From: Komagataeibacter xylinus NBRC 15237
GTDB lineage: Bacteria > Pseudomonadota > Alphaproteobacteria > Acetobacterales > Acetobacteraceae
DNA: 64,000 nt
Direction: 5' to 3'
Assembly: GCF_001571345.1 (NCBI RefSeq)
Contig: NZ_BCTP01000008.1
Coordinates: 41,997 to 105,996 of the forward strand
The translations under genes and the position numbers were made by a program. Below, piece after piece: positions 33,001 through 41,269 of the stretch (the stretch's first letter is position 1; every line of letters starts with the position of its first letter). Under the pieces are notes generated by a model. The model searched no databases. It was given only the letters and a program-made list of their open reading frames with translations, and had not been told where the DNA came from.

Positions 33001-34773
33001 TTATCCGGCGTGCAGCGGCGCGCAGGCCGCCGCAAGCCATGCGCGCGCCGGAGTTTGCAGATACGGCGCGATGCTTTCAAAAACCCGTGCATGATAGGCA
33101 TCAAGCCATGCCGTATCGGCGGCTGACAGGCTGGCGGCGTCAATCAGCCGCCTGTCAAAGGGGGCCAGCGTCAGCACCTCGAACTCCAGAAACGACCGGT
33201 TGGCCTCGCCCACGGTGCTGGGCTGGACCAGGTGCAGGTTTTCAAGCCGGATTCCAAACGCGCCGGGGCGGTAATAGCCCGGCTCGTTGGACAGGATCAT
33301 GCCCGCATGCAGTTTTACGGGCCGGAACACGGGCGAGATCGTGGCCGGTCCCTCATGCACAGACAGGTAGCTGCCAATGCCGTGGCCGGTGCCGTGGTCA
33401 TAATTCAGCCCGCCCTCCCACAGGGCATGGCGGGCGAGCGCATCAAGCGCGTGCCCGGTCACACCTGTGGGGAAGCGCGCGCGGGCAAGGGCGATATGCC
33501 CGCGCAGCACGCGGGTAAAGGCATCGCGCACATCCGTATCGGGCGCATCCGGCCCGGTCCAGATGGTGCGGGTTATGTCGGTGGTGCCAAAGGGGTACTG
33601 CCCGCCGCTATCGATCAGGTAGACCTCGTTGGGGCGCAGCGCCCGGTTGCTGTCGGCGGTGACGCGGTAGTGGATGATGGCCCCGTTCGGCCCCGCGCCG
33701 GAAATGGCGGGAAAGCTTTCCTCGCGGTAATCCGGGCAGTCCTTGCGAAAGCCATTGAGCGTTTCAGCCGCATCGAGTTCCGTGGTGCGGGCCGCATTTT
33801 CATCCAGCCAGTGCAGGAAGCGGCAGATGGCCACGCCATCAAGCTGGTGGGCACGCCTGCTGCCGTCCTGCTCGGTCGGGTTCTTGATGGCCTTGGGCAA
33901 CTGGCACGGGTCATCCTTGCGAATGACCGTGGCCCCGGCCTGTTCCAGCACCTGCATGAACCAGATGGCGTTGCGGGCGGGGTCAACCTGCACGCGGGCC
34001 GGGGCGAGGGCGCGCAGGCTCTCCTCCAGTGCGGAAGGCGGCTGCAGGGTCACGTCGGTGCCCAGCCAGTCGCGCGTCTGCTGCGCTACCTTGGCGGGGT
34101 CGATGAACAGCGTCACCTGCCCGTCATCATGCACGATGGCAAAGCTCAGGCTGAGCGGCGTGTAGGGCACGTCGGTGCCGCGAATGTTGAGCAGCCACGC
34201 AATCGAGGCCGGGTCGCTCAGCACCAGCGCGTGCTCGCCCGCCATGTGCAGGCTGGCGGCAATGGCGTCGCGCTTGGCCGCACTTGCCTGTCCCGCCAGG
34301 GCCTCGGGTTGCGGCACGCAGGGCGTGCAGGGCGGGGCGGGGCGGTCGGTCCAGATCTGGTCCACCGGGTTCTCGGCCAGTGGCACGAGCGTCAGTCCGG
34401 CATCATTGAACGGGCGCAGCGCGCTTTCACTGGTCAGGCGCGGGTCGTAGCCAATACGCAGGGTGGCGCCATGCTGCGCCAGCCAGCCTGCGGGCGGGGT
34501 CTGGGTGATGTGCAGCCGCTCCCAGGTCGCGCCGTCAACCTGCTGGTCCATCTGCGTCATGTAGCGCCCATCGGAGAACACGGCAGCGCGGTCTGGCAGA
34601 ATGGCCGCAAGCCCCGCGCTGCCGGTAAAGCCGGTGAGCCAGGCCAGCCGTTCCGCGCAGGGGGCGACATATTCGCCCAGATGCTCATCGCCACGCGGCA
34701 GGATGAAGCCGTCCACGCCCATCCGGCTCAGGGTCGTGCGCAGGGCATCGGGGCGGTTCGGGGCAGGCGACAT
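33001..34773 (-). CDS. M24-family Xaa-Pro aminopeptidase (aminopeptidase P)
   Basis: The product of about 590 residues has the three-domain layout of long aminopeptidases P: two creatinase-like N-terminal domains (LRTTLSRMGVDGFILPRGDEHLGEY, then a second such domain about 170-310) and a C-terminal pita-bread catalytic domain. The metal ligands are visible as Asp in YLIDSGGQYPFGTTDITRT, His in DHGTGHGIGSYLSVHEGP, and Glu in ILSNEPGYYRPGAFGIRLENL plus FLEFEVLTLAPFD. It removes N-terminal residues preceding proline. Two ATGs (34779, 34773) lie beside AAGGAT; the second has the better spacing. It stands alone between the IDH leader and the acetyltransferase. Confidence 0.92.
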   Translation of the reverse strand: MSPAPNRPDALRTTLSRMGVDGFILPRGDEHLGEYVAPCAERLAWLTGFTGSAGLAAILPDRAAVFSDGRYMTQMDQQVDGATWERLHITQTPPAGWLAQHGATLRIGYDPRLTSESALRPFNDAGLTLVPLAENPVDQIWTDRPAPPCTPCVPQPEALAGQASAAKRDAIAASLHMAGEHALVLSDPASIAWLLNIRGTDVPYTPLSLSFAIVHDDGQVTLFIDPAKVAQQTRDWLGTDVTLQPPSALEESLRALAPARVQVDPARNAIWFMQVLEQAGATVIRKDDPCQLPKAIKNPTEQDGSRRAHQLDGVAICRFLHWLDENAARTTELDAAETLNGFRKDCPDYREESFPAISGAGPNGAIIHYRVTADSNRALRPNEVYLIDSGGQYPFGTTDITRTIWTGPDAPDTDVRDAFTRVLRGHIALARARFPTGVTGHALDALARHALWEGGLNYDHGTGHGIGSYLSVHEGPATISPVFRPVKLHAGMILSNEPGYYRPGAFGIRLENLHLVQPSTVGEANRSFLEFEVLTLAPFDRRLIDAASLSAADTAWLDAYHARVFESIAPYLQTPARAWLAAACAPLHAG

Positions 34774-34800
34774 GGGCATATCCTTGAGGGGGGGTGGAAC

Positions 34801-35319
34801 TTACACCGGTGACATGATGCGGTACAGGAACAGAAGGTCCATCCAGCGGCCATATTTGGTGCCGCATTCAGGCAGCAGGCCCCCGTGCTGGAAGCCAAAG
34901 CGCTCATGCAGCTTGCGCGAGGCGATGTTGGTCGAGGTAATGCCCGCGATCATCACATGCACGTCTGCCGCCTTCGCCCGCTCGCACAGGGCCTGCAACA
35001 GGGCGCTGCCAATGCCCTGGCGCTTGTAGGCAGGGGCGATATAGAGCGAGTGCTCCACCGTATGGCGGTAGCCTGAAAACGGACGGAACATCTTCCAGCT
35101 ACTGTAGCCTGCAACATTGCCGTCAGGCATCTGCGCCACCAGCACGGGAAAGCCGCTGGCCTGGCTGGCGTGCAGCCACTCCAGCCGGGCCTCGAGGGTG
35201 GTTTCCTGCGTTTCCCACATCGAGGTGCTGTTGCGGATGGCGTGGTTGACGATCTCGACAATGGCCGGAATATCGTCATCCGTCGCATCGCGGATCAGGA
35301 GGGCAGGCGTGTCAGCCAT
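34801..35319 (-). CDS. GNAT acetyltransferase, phosphinothricin/methionine-sulfoximine type
   Basis: The 172-residue protein has the GNAT fold: RDATDDDIPAIVEIVNHAI at the N terminus, VAGYSSWKMFRPFSGYRHTVEHSLYIAPAYKRQGIGSALLQAL with the acetyl-CoA binding RQGIGSALL motif, and AGITSTNIASRKLHERFGF, the phrase typical of the PAT/MddA subgroup. Members acetylate phosphinothricin or methionine derivatives and act as detoxifying enzymes. The stop of this gene region lies just upstream of the peptidase, and its start overlaps the end of prmA by eight bases, so it is read with prmA. Confidence 0.88.
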   Translation of the reverse strand: MADTPALLIRDATDDDIPAIVEIVNHAIRNSTSMWETQETTLEARLEWLHASQASGFPVLVAQMPDGNVAGYSSWKMFRPFSGYRHTVEHSLYIAPAYKRQGIGSALLQALCERAKAADVHVMIAGITSTNIASRKLHERFGFQHGGLLPECGTKYGRWMDLLFLYRIMSPV

Positions 35320-36214
35320 GGGGTTTGCGCAGGATCAGCGTGCCCCAGTCTCCCTCGCGCAGGTGGCGCTCGAGAACAAGCCCGTGGCGGCGATGGGCGG
35401 CCAGCACCATGCGCACCTGCGTGTTGAGCAGGCCTGCCAGAATGGCGGTGCCGCCCGGCATCAGGTTGAGCGCGAGGTCAGCGGCCATGGCGCAGAGCGG
35501 GCGGGCCAGGATGTTGGCGAATACAAGGTCGTACGGCGCATGGTGGCGGATGGCGGGCGTGGACCAGCCATTGCCCAGATGGCAGTCAACCAGATTGGCC
35601 AGCCCGTTCATGGTAGCGTTGCGCCTGGTCACCCGCACCGACCACGGATCGATATCGGTGGCCAGCACCGGCTTGTGCAGCAGTGCCGCCGCCGCCATGG
35701 CCAGAATGCCCGAGCCGCAGCCAAGGTCGAGAATGCGCTGTGGTTTGCGATAGGCCACCATTTCAAGCGCGCGCAGGCAGCCGCGCGTGGAGCCGTGCTC
35801 GCCCGAGCCGAAGGCCACGCCCGCATCGAGTGTTATGGTAATGCGCTGCGGGTTGGGCGCATCCTCAAGGTGGGTGCCGCGAATGGCGAAACGCTTGCCC
35901 GCAAGCTGCTCGGGGAAGGATTCATAGGTGCGGGCCAGCCAGCCTTCGGCCTCGGTGTGGCTGCGCTCGAGTTCGGCATCCACGCCGCTGGTCAGGGCGG
36001 CAAGGATGAGGGCCGCGCGCAGTTCGTCCTCGCCGCTGCCGGTGTCCTTCACTCCTTCCACGCGCCACAGGGTCTGGCTGTCATCAAGTTCGAAGATGCC
36101 GATGGTGGCGCATACGGTGGCGAGGGCGGATTCATAGGCCTCGACCGCATCAGGCGGAACGGTGACCGATATGGTTTCAAGTTCGGTGGCGTGACGCCGG
36201 GGGGAAAGGCTCAT
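35312..36214 (-). CDS. prmA: Ribosomal protein L11 methyltransferase
   Basis: PrmA trimethylates ribosomal protein L11 using S-adenosylmethionine. The 300-residue protein has the typical two-domain build: an N-terminal substrate-recognition domain and a class I methyltransferase with DAGVAFGSGEHGSTRGCL, ILDLGCGSGILAMAAA (SAM loop), ATDIDPWSV and DLVFANILARPL (NPPY-like catalytic motif in its PrmA form). The GTG/ATG start at 36214 directly follows the helicase gene stop at 36215. It is in line with the helicase and the acetyltransferase. Confidence 0.93.
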   Translation of the reverse strand: MSLSPRRHATELETISVTVPPDAVEAYESALATVCATIGIFELDDSQTLWRVEGVKDTGSGEDELRAALILAALTSGVDAELERSHTEAEGWLARTYESFPEQLAGKRFAIRGTHLEDAPNPQRITITLDAGVAFGSGEHGSTRGCLRALEMVAYRKPQRILDLGCGSGILAMAAAALLHKPVLATDIDPWSVRVTRRNATMNGLANLVDCHLGNGWSTPAIRHHAPYDLVFANILARPLCAMAADLALNLMPGGTAILAGLLNTQVRMVLAAHRRHGLVLERHLREGDWGTLILRKPHG

Positions 36215-38428
36215 CTATACCTGCTCAACAAATTTATCGATCACCCGCTTGGGGCCTGCTTTTTCAAACGCGACTTCCAGCCGGTTTCCCTCGACCGAGG
36301 TAATCGTGCCGTAGCCGAATTTCTGGTGGAACACACGCACCCCCACCTTCATGCCCGCAGCCGGGGCGGCTGCGGGGGTGACGTCATGCACCCTTCGCGC
36401 CGCCACGAGCGGGAAGGGGGATGAGCCGAACACCGCCGGGCGGCCGAGGAAGTTGCGGCGGCTGTTGGCGCTGTCACCCCGGCTTTCAACATGTTCGGCG
36501 GGCAGTTCTTCCACAAACCGGCTGGGAATGGCGGACTGCCAGCTCCCATAGATGAGCCGGTTGGCGGCGTGGCTGATGATGGCCAGCCTGCGCGCGCGCG
36601 TAATGCCCACATAGGCCAGGCGGCGTTCCTCCTCCAGCCCCTTCAGCCCGCCTTCATCAAGCGTGCGCTGCGAGGGGAAGACCCCTTCCTCCCATCCGGG
36701 CAGGAACACGGTGTCGAATTCCAGCCCCTTGGCGCCATGCAGCGTCATGATGCTCATGCTGTCATCGCCCGCCTTCGCCTCGGTATCCATGACAAGGGCG
36801 ACATGTTCGAGGAAGCCGCCAAGGTTTTCATAGTCGGCCAGCGAGCGGACGAGTTCCTTGAGGTTCTCGATCCGGCCCGGCGCGTCGGGCGACTTGTCGG
36901 CCTTCCACATCTCGATATACCCGCTTTCTTCCAGCAGGTTGTCGATGGCCACGACATGCCCTTCGCGCCCGGCCTGCTCGCGTGCGGTGGCAAGGGCCTG
37001 CATCAGCGCGGTCAACTGTTCCTTTGCCTTGCCCCTGATCTCGCCAGTGGCGAGCATTTCCAGCACGGCGGCGGTCAGCGGTATCTGGCGCTCGCGGGCG
37101 TGCATGTGCAGCTTCTGCAACCCCGTGGCGCCCACGCCCCGGCGCGGCACGTTGATGATGCGCTCGAACGCCAGGTCATCGGAGGGCTGGCTGACCACGC
37201 GCATATAGGCAATGGCGTCGCGGATTTCGGCGCGTTCATAAAAGCGCAGGCCGCCCACCACGCGGTAGGGCAGGCCGAGGGTGATCAGCCATTCCTCGAA
37301 CGCGCGGGTCTGGAAGCCCGCACGCACCAGAATGGCGATCTCGCTCATGGCGTGGCCATTGGCGCGCAGGCGTTCGATCTCGGCGCCGACCATGCGGGCC
37401 TCGTCATCGGAGTCCTGCACGGCAATCACGCGCACCTTCTCGCCTTCCGCATCCTCGCGACCGGGGTGCAGCGTCTTGCCAAGGCGTTCCTCGTTATGGG
37501 CGATCAGGCCCGACGCCGCGCCAAGGATCTGGCGGGTGGAGCGGTAATTGCGCTCAAGGCGCACCACGCGCGCGCCGGGGAAGTCACGCTCGAAACGCAG
37601 GATGTTCTCCACCTCCGCCCCGCGCCATGAGTAGATGGACTGGTCATCATCACCCACGCAGCAGATGTTGGACGGCTGGCCTTCCCTGTGGGCCAGCAGC
37701 CGCAGCCACAGGTACTGGATGGTGTTGGTGTCCTGATATTCATCAACCAGAATGTAGCGGAAGTAGCGGTGATACTGCTCCAGCACGGCAGGGTGTTTGC
37801 GCAGGATTTCCGTCATGTGCAGCATCAGGTCGCCAAAGTCGCAGGCGTTGATCTGCTGGAGCCGGGCCTGATAGTCGGTATAGATCTCCGCACAGCGGCC
37901 ATTGGCAAAATCCGTGTCCTCGGCGGCCGTGATGGCGTCGGGTACGAGGCCGCGATCCTTCCAGCGCTGGATCACGCCCATGATCGCCTGTGGTGGCCAG
38001 CGCTTGGTGTCGATACGGTAGGGTTCGAGCACCTGCTTGAGCAGGCGCAACTGGTCATCGGTATCGAGAATGGTGAAGCTGCTGGTAAGGTTCACATATT
38101 CCGCATGGCGGCGCAGCATGCGCGCGCAGAGTGCGTGGAAGGTGCCCAGCCACAGCCCTTCCGCCGGTTCGCCCAGCAGGGCGCTCACGCGCTCGCGCAT
38201 TTCGCGCGCGGCCTTGTTGGTGAAGGTCACGGCCAGGATCTGGTTGGGCCGCGCCCGGCCCGAGAGCAGGATATGCGCGAACCGCGTGGTCAGCACCCGC
38301 GTCTTGCCCGTGCCCGCGCCAGCAAGGACCAGCAGCGGGCCATCGGTCGTCTCGATCGCATCGCGCTGCTCGGGGTTGAGGCGGTTAAGGTATTCCGGCG
38401 CGTTGCCGGTAGGGATAAGGCTGTCCAT
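36215..38428 (-). CDS. uvrD: UvrD/PcrA-type superfamily 1 DNA helicase
   Basis: The 737-residue protein has all SF1A helicase motifs: Q motif LNPEQRDAI, Walker A VLAGAGTGKT (motif I), TFTNKAAREMRERV (Ia), VDEYQDTN (II), CCVGDDDQSIYSWRGA (III), RLERNYRS (IV), MTLHGAKGLEFDTVF (V) and YVGITRARRLAII (VI). The last 45 residues (VRVFHQKFGYGTITSV) form the Tudor-like domain that in UvrD/PcrA contacts RNA polymerase. It acts in nucleotide excision and mismatch repair. The start is set at ATG 38428, where the family N terminus begins; the frame is open 53 codons further upstream. A RadC-like gene is divergent from it, a DNA-repair-flavoured neighbourhood. Confidence 0.94.
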   Translation of the reverse strand: MDSLIPTGNAPEYLNRLNPEQRDAIETTDGPLLVLAGAGTGKTRVLTTRFAHILLSGRARPNQILAVTFTNKAAREMRERVSALLGEPAEGLWLGTFHALCARMLRRHAEYVNLTSSFTILDTDDQLRLLKQVLEPYRIDTKRWPPQAIMGVIQRWKDRGLVPDAITAAEDTDFANGRCAEIYTDYQARLQQINACDFGDLMLHMTEILRKHPAVLEQYHRYFRYILVDEYQDTNTIQYLWLRLLAHREGQPSNICCVGDDDQSIYSWRGAEVENILRFERDFPGARVVRLERNYRSTRQILGAASGLIAHNEERLGKTLHPGREDAEGEKVRVIAVQDSDDEARMVGAEIERLRANGHAMSEIAILVRAGFQTRAFEEWLITLGLPYRVVGGLRFYERAEIRDAIAYMRVVSQPSDDLAFERIINVPRRGVGATGLQKLHMHARERQIPLTAAVLEMLATGEIRGKAKEQLTALMQALATAREQAGREGHVVAIDNLLEESGYIEMWKADKSPDAPGRIENLKELVRSLADYENLGGFLEHVALVMDTEAKAGDDSMSIMTLHGAKGLEFDTVFLPGWEEGVFPSQRTLDEGGLKGLEEERRLAYVGITRARRLAIISHAANRLIYGSWQSAIPSRFVEELPAEHVESRGDSANSRRNFLGRPAVFGSSPFPLVAARRVHDVTPAAAPAAGMKVGVRVFHQKFGYGTITSVEGNRLEVAFEKAGPKRVIDKFVEQV

Positions 38429-38491
38429 CACGCTTTCTTCTATACCAATCCGGGCAGTGCGCACCAATGCTATCGGGCATGGGGAGGGGTC

Positions 38492-39187
38492 ATGAAAGAA
38501 ACAAAAACCGCAAAAACACCGGCACGGGTCGGCCCCGGCGGCCACAGGGCGCGCATGCGCCAGCGCATTCGCATGGCGGGCGCGCACTCGCTGGCCGATT
38601 ATGAACTGCTGGAGGTGCTGCTGTTCGCGGCAACCCCCCGGCGCGACACCAAGCCGCAGGCCAAGGCGCTACTGGCAGAATTTGGCAGCCTCGAGGCGGT
38701 GCTTGAGGCCCCGCCTGCCGCCCTGCGGGCCGCGGGGCTGGGGCCGCGCGGGGTGGCGGTCATCAGCGTGCCGGCCGAGGTGGCGCAGCGCCTGGCGCAT
38801 GCCGACCTGCGCGCGCAGGTTGTTTTTACCGACATGACGGTGCTGCTCGATTACTGCGACCGCCTGCCAGCCTGCACGCCTGATGGCATGCGGCTGTTCT
38901 ACCTTGATTCAGCCCGCCACATGCTGGCCGATGAGGTCGTGCCCTCAGGCCCGGCCCCCGCGCAGTGCCGCACGGTGCTGGCCCGTGCGCTTGAACTGCA
39001 TGCGGTCTCGCTCCTTGCGGTGCGTGATATGGGCCAGCAGGCCCCGCCACCGCCACAAAGCCTGCCCGAACTGCGCTTTTTACGCATGCTGCATGCGCAT
39101 GCCCGCCTGCTCGGCCTGGTGTTCCAGGACTGCCTGGTGCGCGGGGCGGGGCAGGTGGTGAGCCTGCGGGCGCTGATGGAGCATTAG
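38492..39187 (+). CDS. RadC-like protein with degenerate JAMM motif
   Basis: The 231-residue protein has the RadC layout: a helix-hairpin-helix-like N terminus (SLADYELLEVLLFAATPRRDTKPQAKALLAEFGS) and a C-terminal MPN domain. However, where RadC has the zinc motif HNHPSGDPTPS, this protein reads RDMGQQAPPPPQS near residue 178, and the later HDH is FQD. The metal site is therefore lost, while the surrounding fold-determining residues (FYLDSARHMLADE, LARALELHAVSLLAV) remain. It may be a structural or regulatory paralogue. A GGGGAGG ribosome-binding site precedes ATG 38492; the much longer open frame from 37688 overlaps the helicase gene on the other strand and is a shadow. The intact paralogue is 770 bases downstream. 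Confidence 0.82.
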   Translation: MKETKTAKTPARVGPGGHRARMRQRIRMAGAHSLADYELLEVLLFAATPRRDTKPQAKALLAEFGSLEAVLEAPPAALRAAGLGPRGVAVISVPAEVAQRLAHADLRAQVVFTDMTVLLDYCDRLPACTPDGMRLFYLDSARHMLADEVVPSGPAPAQCRTVLARALELHAVSLLAVRDMGQQAPPPPQSLPELRFLRMLHAHARLLGLVFQDCLVRGAGQVVSLRALMEH

Positions 39188-39876
39188 GTGTGGGGATGCG
39201 CCTCGGCTGCCGCGAACTGCTGGCGGATGGCGGCCAGCAGTTCGGAGGGCTGGCTGACCAGTGCATCCGCACCCGCCTGCACCAGTTCCTCGCGCGTGCC
39301 GTAGCCCCATAGCACGCCCAGCGCGCGCACGTGGTTGGCATGCGCGCCGCTGATGTCGAAGCGGCGGTCGCCGATCATCAGCGCATCCTCGCGGTTGACC
39401 GCGTATTCACGCAGCACGGCGGCGATCAGTTCGGGCTTTTCGGCCCCGCTTTCATCCTCGCGCGCGCCGGACAGGCCATCAAAATACTGCACGAGGCCGC
39501 GCATGTGCAGGATCTTGCGCGCAAGGTAGCGCGGCTTGGAGGTGGCCACGAACAGCCGCACGCCTTCAGCCGAGAGGGTCTCGATCAGCTCGCGCATATG
39601 CTCGAACACCGGGCTTTTGTGCATGCCCCCCGACTCGTAATGCTTACGGTACAGCGCCATTGCCTCCTGCACCCGGTCATCGCCATAATGGGCGAGGATG
39701 TGACCGATCAGTTCCTCGAGCGGCGGGCCGACCACCCATGTCAGGTCCATCGACAGGTCGGGCTCATGCCCGAGGTCGCGCAGCACGGCATGGATGGATT
39801 CGACAATGCCATCACGCGAGCGGATGATGGTGCCATCAAGGTCAAAAAGTACGGTATGGGACTGATGAAGACGCAT
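39184..39876 (-). CDS. HAD-family phosphatase, Gph-like
   Basis: The 230-residue protein has FDLDGTIIRSRDGIVESI at the N terminus (motif I), a helical cap, VATSKPRYLARKIL (motif II Ser/Thr), EKPELIAAVLREY (motif III Lys) and MIGDRRFDISGAHAN (motif IV). It resembles phosphoglycolate phosphatase and pyrophosphatase PpaX, so a small phosphorylated metabolite is the expected substrate. It is convergent with the upstream RadC-like gene, and their stop codons share two bases (TTAG region at 39184-39187). A GAGG purine run at 39885-39888 precedes the ATG in its orientation. Confidence 0.85.
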   Translation of the reverse strand: MRLHQSHTVLFDLDGTIIRSRDGIVESIHAVLRDLGHEPDLSMDLTWVVGPPLEELIGHILAHYGDDRVQEAMALYRKHYESGGMHKSPVFEHMRELIETLSAEGVRLFVATSKPRYLARKILHMRGLVQYFDGLSGAREDESGAEKPELIAAVLREYAVNREDALMIGDRRFDISGAHANHVRALGVLWGYGTREELVQAGADALVSQPSELLAAIRQQFAAAEAHPHT

Positions 39877-39959
39877 GCAGGTTCATAACCTCCTTATTTT
39901 GTCGCCATCATGCACCATGGCGGCGCGTTCTGTCCTGCAATTGTTGGGGAAGGGCCGTT

Positions 39960-40634
39960 TTGTCCGACCATAAGCCGCCTGTTCCCGCATCGGTGCCGCT
40001 TGGTGGCGGCAGCATCAGCCGCGCGCAGGATCATGCCTTTCTGCATCGCCTCATCCGCACGCTTGATACGGCGCATCCCGCCCCCGACCGGCTGGCAGCC
40101 AGCCTTCTGGCCCGTTTCGGCTCGGCGGGCATGGCGCTATCAGCCCATGTGGGCGGGCTTGATGAAGTGGCAGGGCGGGAGGCCCTCGTGCCGCCATTGC
40201 TGGCGGTGGCGCGTGAGGCGGCATTGCGGCTGTATCGCGGTCGGGTGCGGCGCACGGATGTGCTCGCAGGCCGCAAGGGGCTGGAGGCTTACCTGCAGGC
40301 CTGCATGGGCCATGAGGTGGTCGAGCAGTTCCGGGTGCTGTTCCTTGATGGGGCGTGCCACCTGCTGGCCGATGACCTGATGGGTACCGGCACGGTCAAC
40401 CATTCCCCCGTCTATCCGCGCGAGATCATGCGCCGCGCCCTGCAATTGGGCGCTGAAAAACTGGTGCTGGCCCATAACCACCCCGCAGGCCGCCCCGAGC
40501 CATCGGGCGCCGATATCGAGATGACCATGCGCATTGCCCAGATCGGCAAGATGATGGGTGTTGTGGTGCATGACCATATCATCGTTGGTAACGGGCGTAC
40601 CCACAGCTTTCGCGCCATGGGACTGATTGCCTGA
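39960..40634 (+). CDS. radC: RadC-family JAB1/MPN protein with intact JAMM motif
   Basis: The 224-residue protein carries the complete RadC signature: FRVLFLDGACHLLADDLMGTGTVNHSPVYPREIMRRAL followed by VLAHNHPAGRPEPSGADIEMT with the zinc-binding HxH...D, and VVHDHIIVGNGRTHSFRAMGLI at the end. The N-terminal HhH region is divergent and lacks the LADYELLE phrase. RadC's cellular job is unsettled; it is associated with DNA repair and natural transformation. The start is TTG 39960 after a strong GGGGAAGGG. It is unusual to find a second, metal-less RadC-like gene (38492) so close. Confidence 0.9.
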   Translation: MSDHKPPVPASVPLGGGSISRAQDHAFLHRLIRTLDTAHPAPDRLAASLLARFGSAGMALSAHVGGLDEVAGREALVPPLLAVAREAALRLYRGRVRRTDVLAGRKGLEAYLQACMGHEVVEQFRVLFLDGACHLLADDLMGTGTVNHSPVYPREIMRRALQLGAEKLVLAHNHPAGRPEPSGADIEMTMRIAQIGKMMGVVVHDHIIVGNGRTHSFRAMGLIA

Positions 40635-40705
40635 GTCTGGTTTCAATAATTAATATTTAACAATACTATAATTATTTAAATAACTAAATAATTAATTTTT
40701 TATTA
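40635..40705. other. Extremely AT-rich leader of the orphan gene
   Basis: From 40641 to 40720 only 9 of 80 bases are G or C, against a GC-rich surround. The tract is full of TTAA and ATTAAT and could serve as promoter, as an H-NS-like silencing target or as the scar of an insertion. Confidence 0.6.
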
Positions 40706-41167
40706 ATGATTCTGTTGGTAATGAATATTATTGAAGCCTATATGGATTTTTTATCCTTATGTGAATTTGACGTCTATACCCTGTTTTATTTCTGGAATGA
40801 TAAACGGTTCGATTACTGGCGTATTTCCGGCACTGAATATGGCAAGGAGTGGTGCCAGGATGCCCTTGACCTTGCATACAGGATGATAAAAACTGGGTTT
40901 ATGGGTATTGATTATCCAAATAGCGACCCAACTCCTGAAGAAATGAAGAAGATATTCCACGATTTCGCAGCATTTTCGCCTAATGTAATTGATGGTGCCG
41001 TTATCTGGTCAACGTACCAGTTTTACCTGGCCGAGAAAGGCGAGGCGTTTGTGCATGACTGGAAACGGTCTGGCGATAACGCGGTTTTTGAACGCAAACT
41101 GGTAGAGATGTTTGATGCCCATGGTATCGGCTTTGATAAGCAGGGCTTTGTTCCGGTAACATTTTAA
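40706..41167 (+). CDS. AT-rich orphan gene, unknown function
   Basis: No family is recognised. The predicted acidic, aromatic-rich protein of up to 153 residues has no signal peptide, no membrane helix and no catalytic motif I can name. Its N terminus (MDFLSLCEFDVYTLFYFW) and a mid region WSTYQFYLAEKGEAF look like a compact helical domain. Base use differs sharply from all neighbours: A/T-ending codons are common and the leader is almost pure A/T, which suggests acquisition from a low-GC source. Starts at 40706, 40721 and 40742 are all possible; none has a strong ribosome-binding site. Its size, acidity and isolation recall orphan immunity proteins of toxin systems, but this is only an analogy. 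A composite repeat follows the stop. Confidence 0.65.
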   Translation: MILLVMNIIEAYMDFLSLCEFDVYTLFYFWNDKRFDYWRISGTEYGKEWCQDALDLAYRMIKTGFMGIDYPNSDPTPEEMKKIFHDFAAFSPNVIDGAVIWSTYQFYLAEKGEAFVHDWKRSGDNAVFERKLVEMFDAHGIGFDKQGFVPVTF

Positions 41168-41169
41168 CA

Positions 41170-41241
41170 AAAAGAAGTTTTTGGTGAAGCTTTTTTTTAA
41201 AGCTTCAAGGGATGCCACCTTTTTCAAGAAAGGCGGCATCC
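41170..41241. repeat. Dispersed palindromic repeat, copy 8 (B+A)
   Basis: AAGAAGTTTTTGGT, B hairpin GAAGCTTTTTTTTAAAGCTTC, spacer, then a degenerate A hairpin GATGCCACCTTTTTC with AAGAAAGGCGGCATC. It lies between the AT-rich gene and convergent purK. Confidence 0.85.
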
Positions 41242-41269
41242 ACGAACCCTGAGCATTTTTCAGGCTGAG

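Noticed and set aside
33232..34812. Plus-strand open frame of about 520 codons opposite the M24 peptidase
   Set aside because: Antisense shadow; the minus strand carries all the catalytic motifs of aminopeptidase P.
37688..38491. Upstream extension of the RadC-like frame by about 270 codons
   Set aside because: It runs antisense to the helicase gene; a strong ribosome-binding site marks ATG 38492 as the start.
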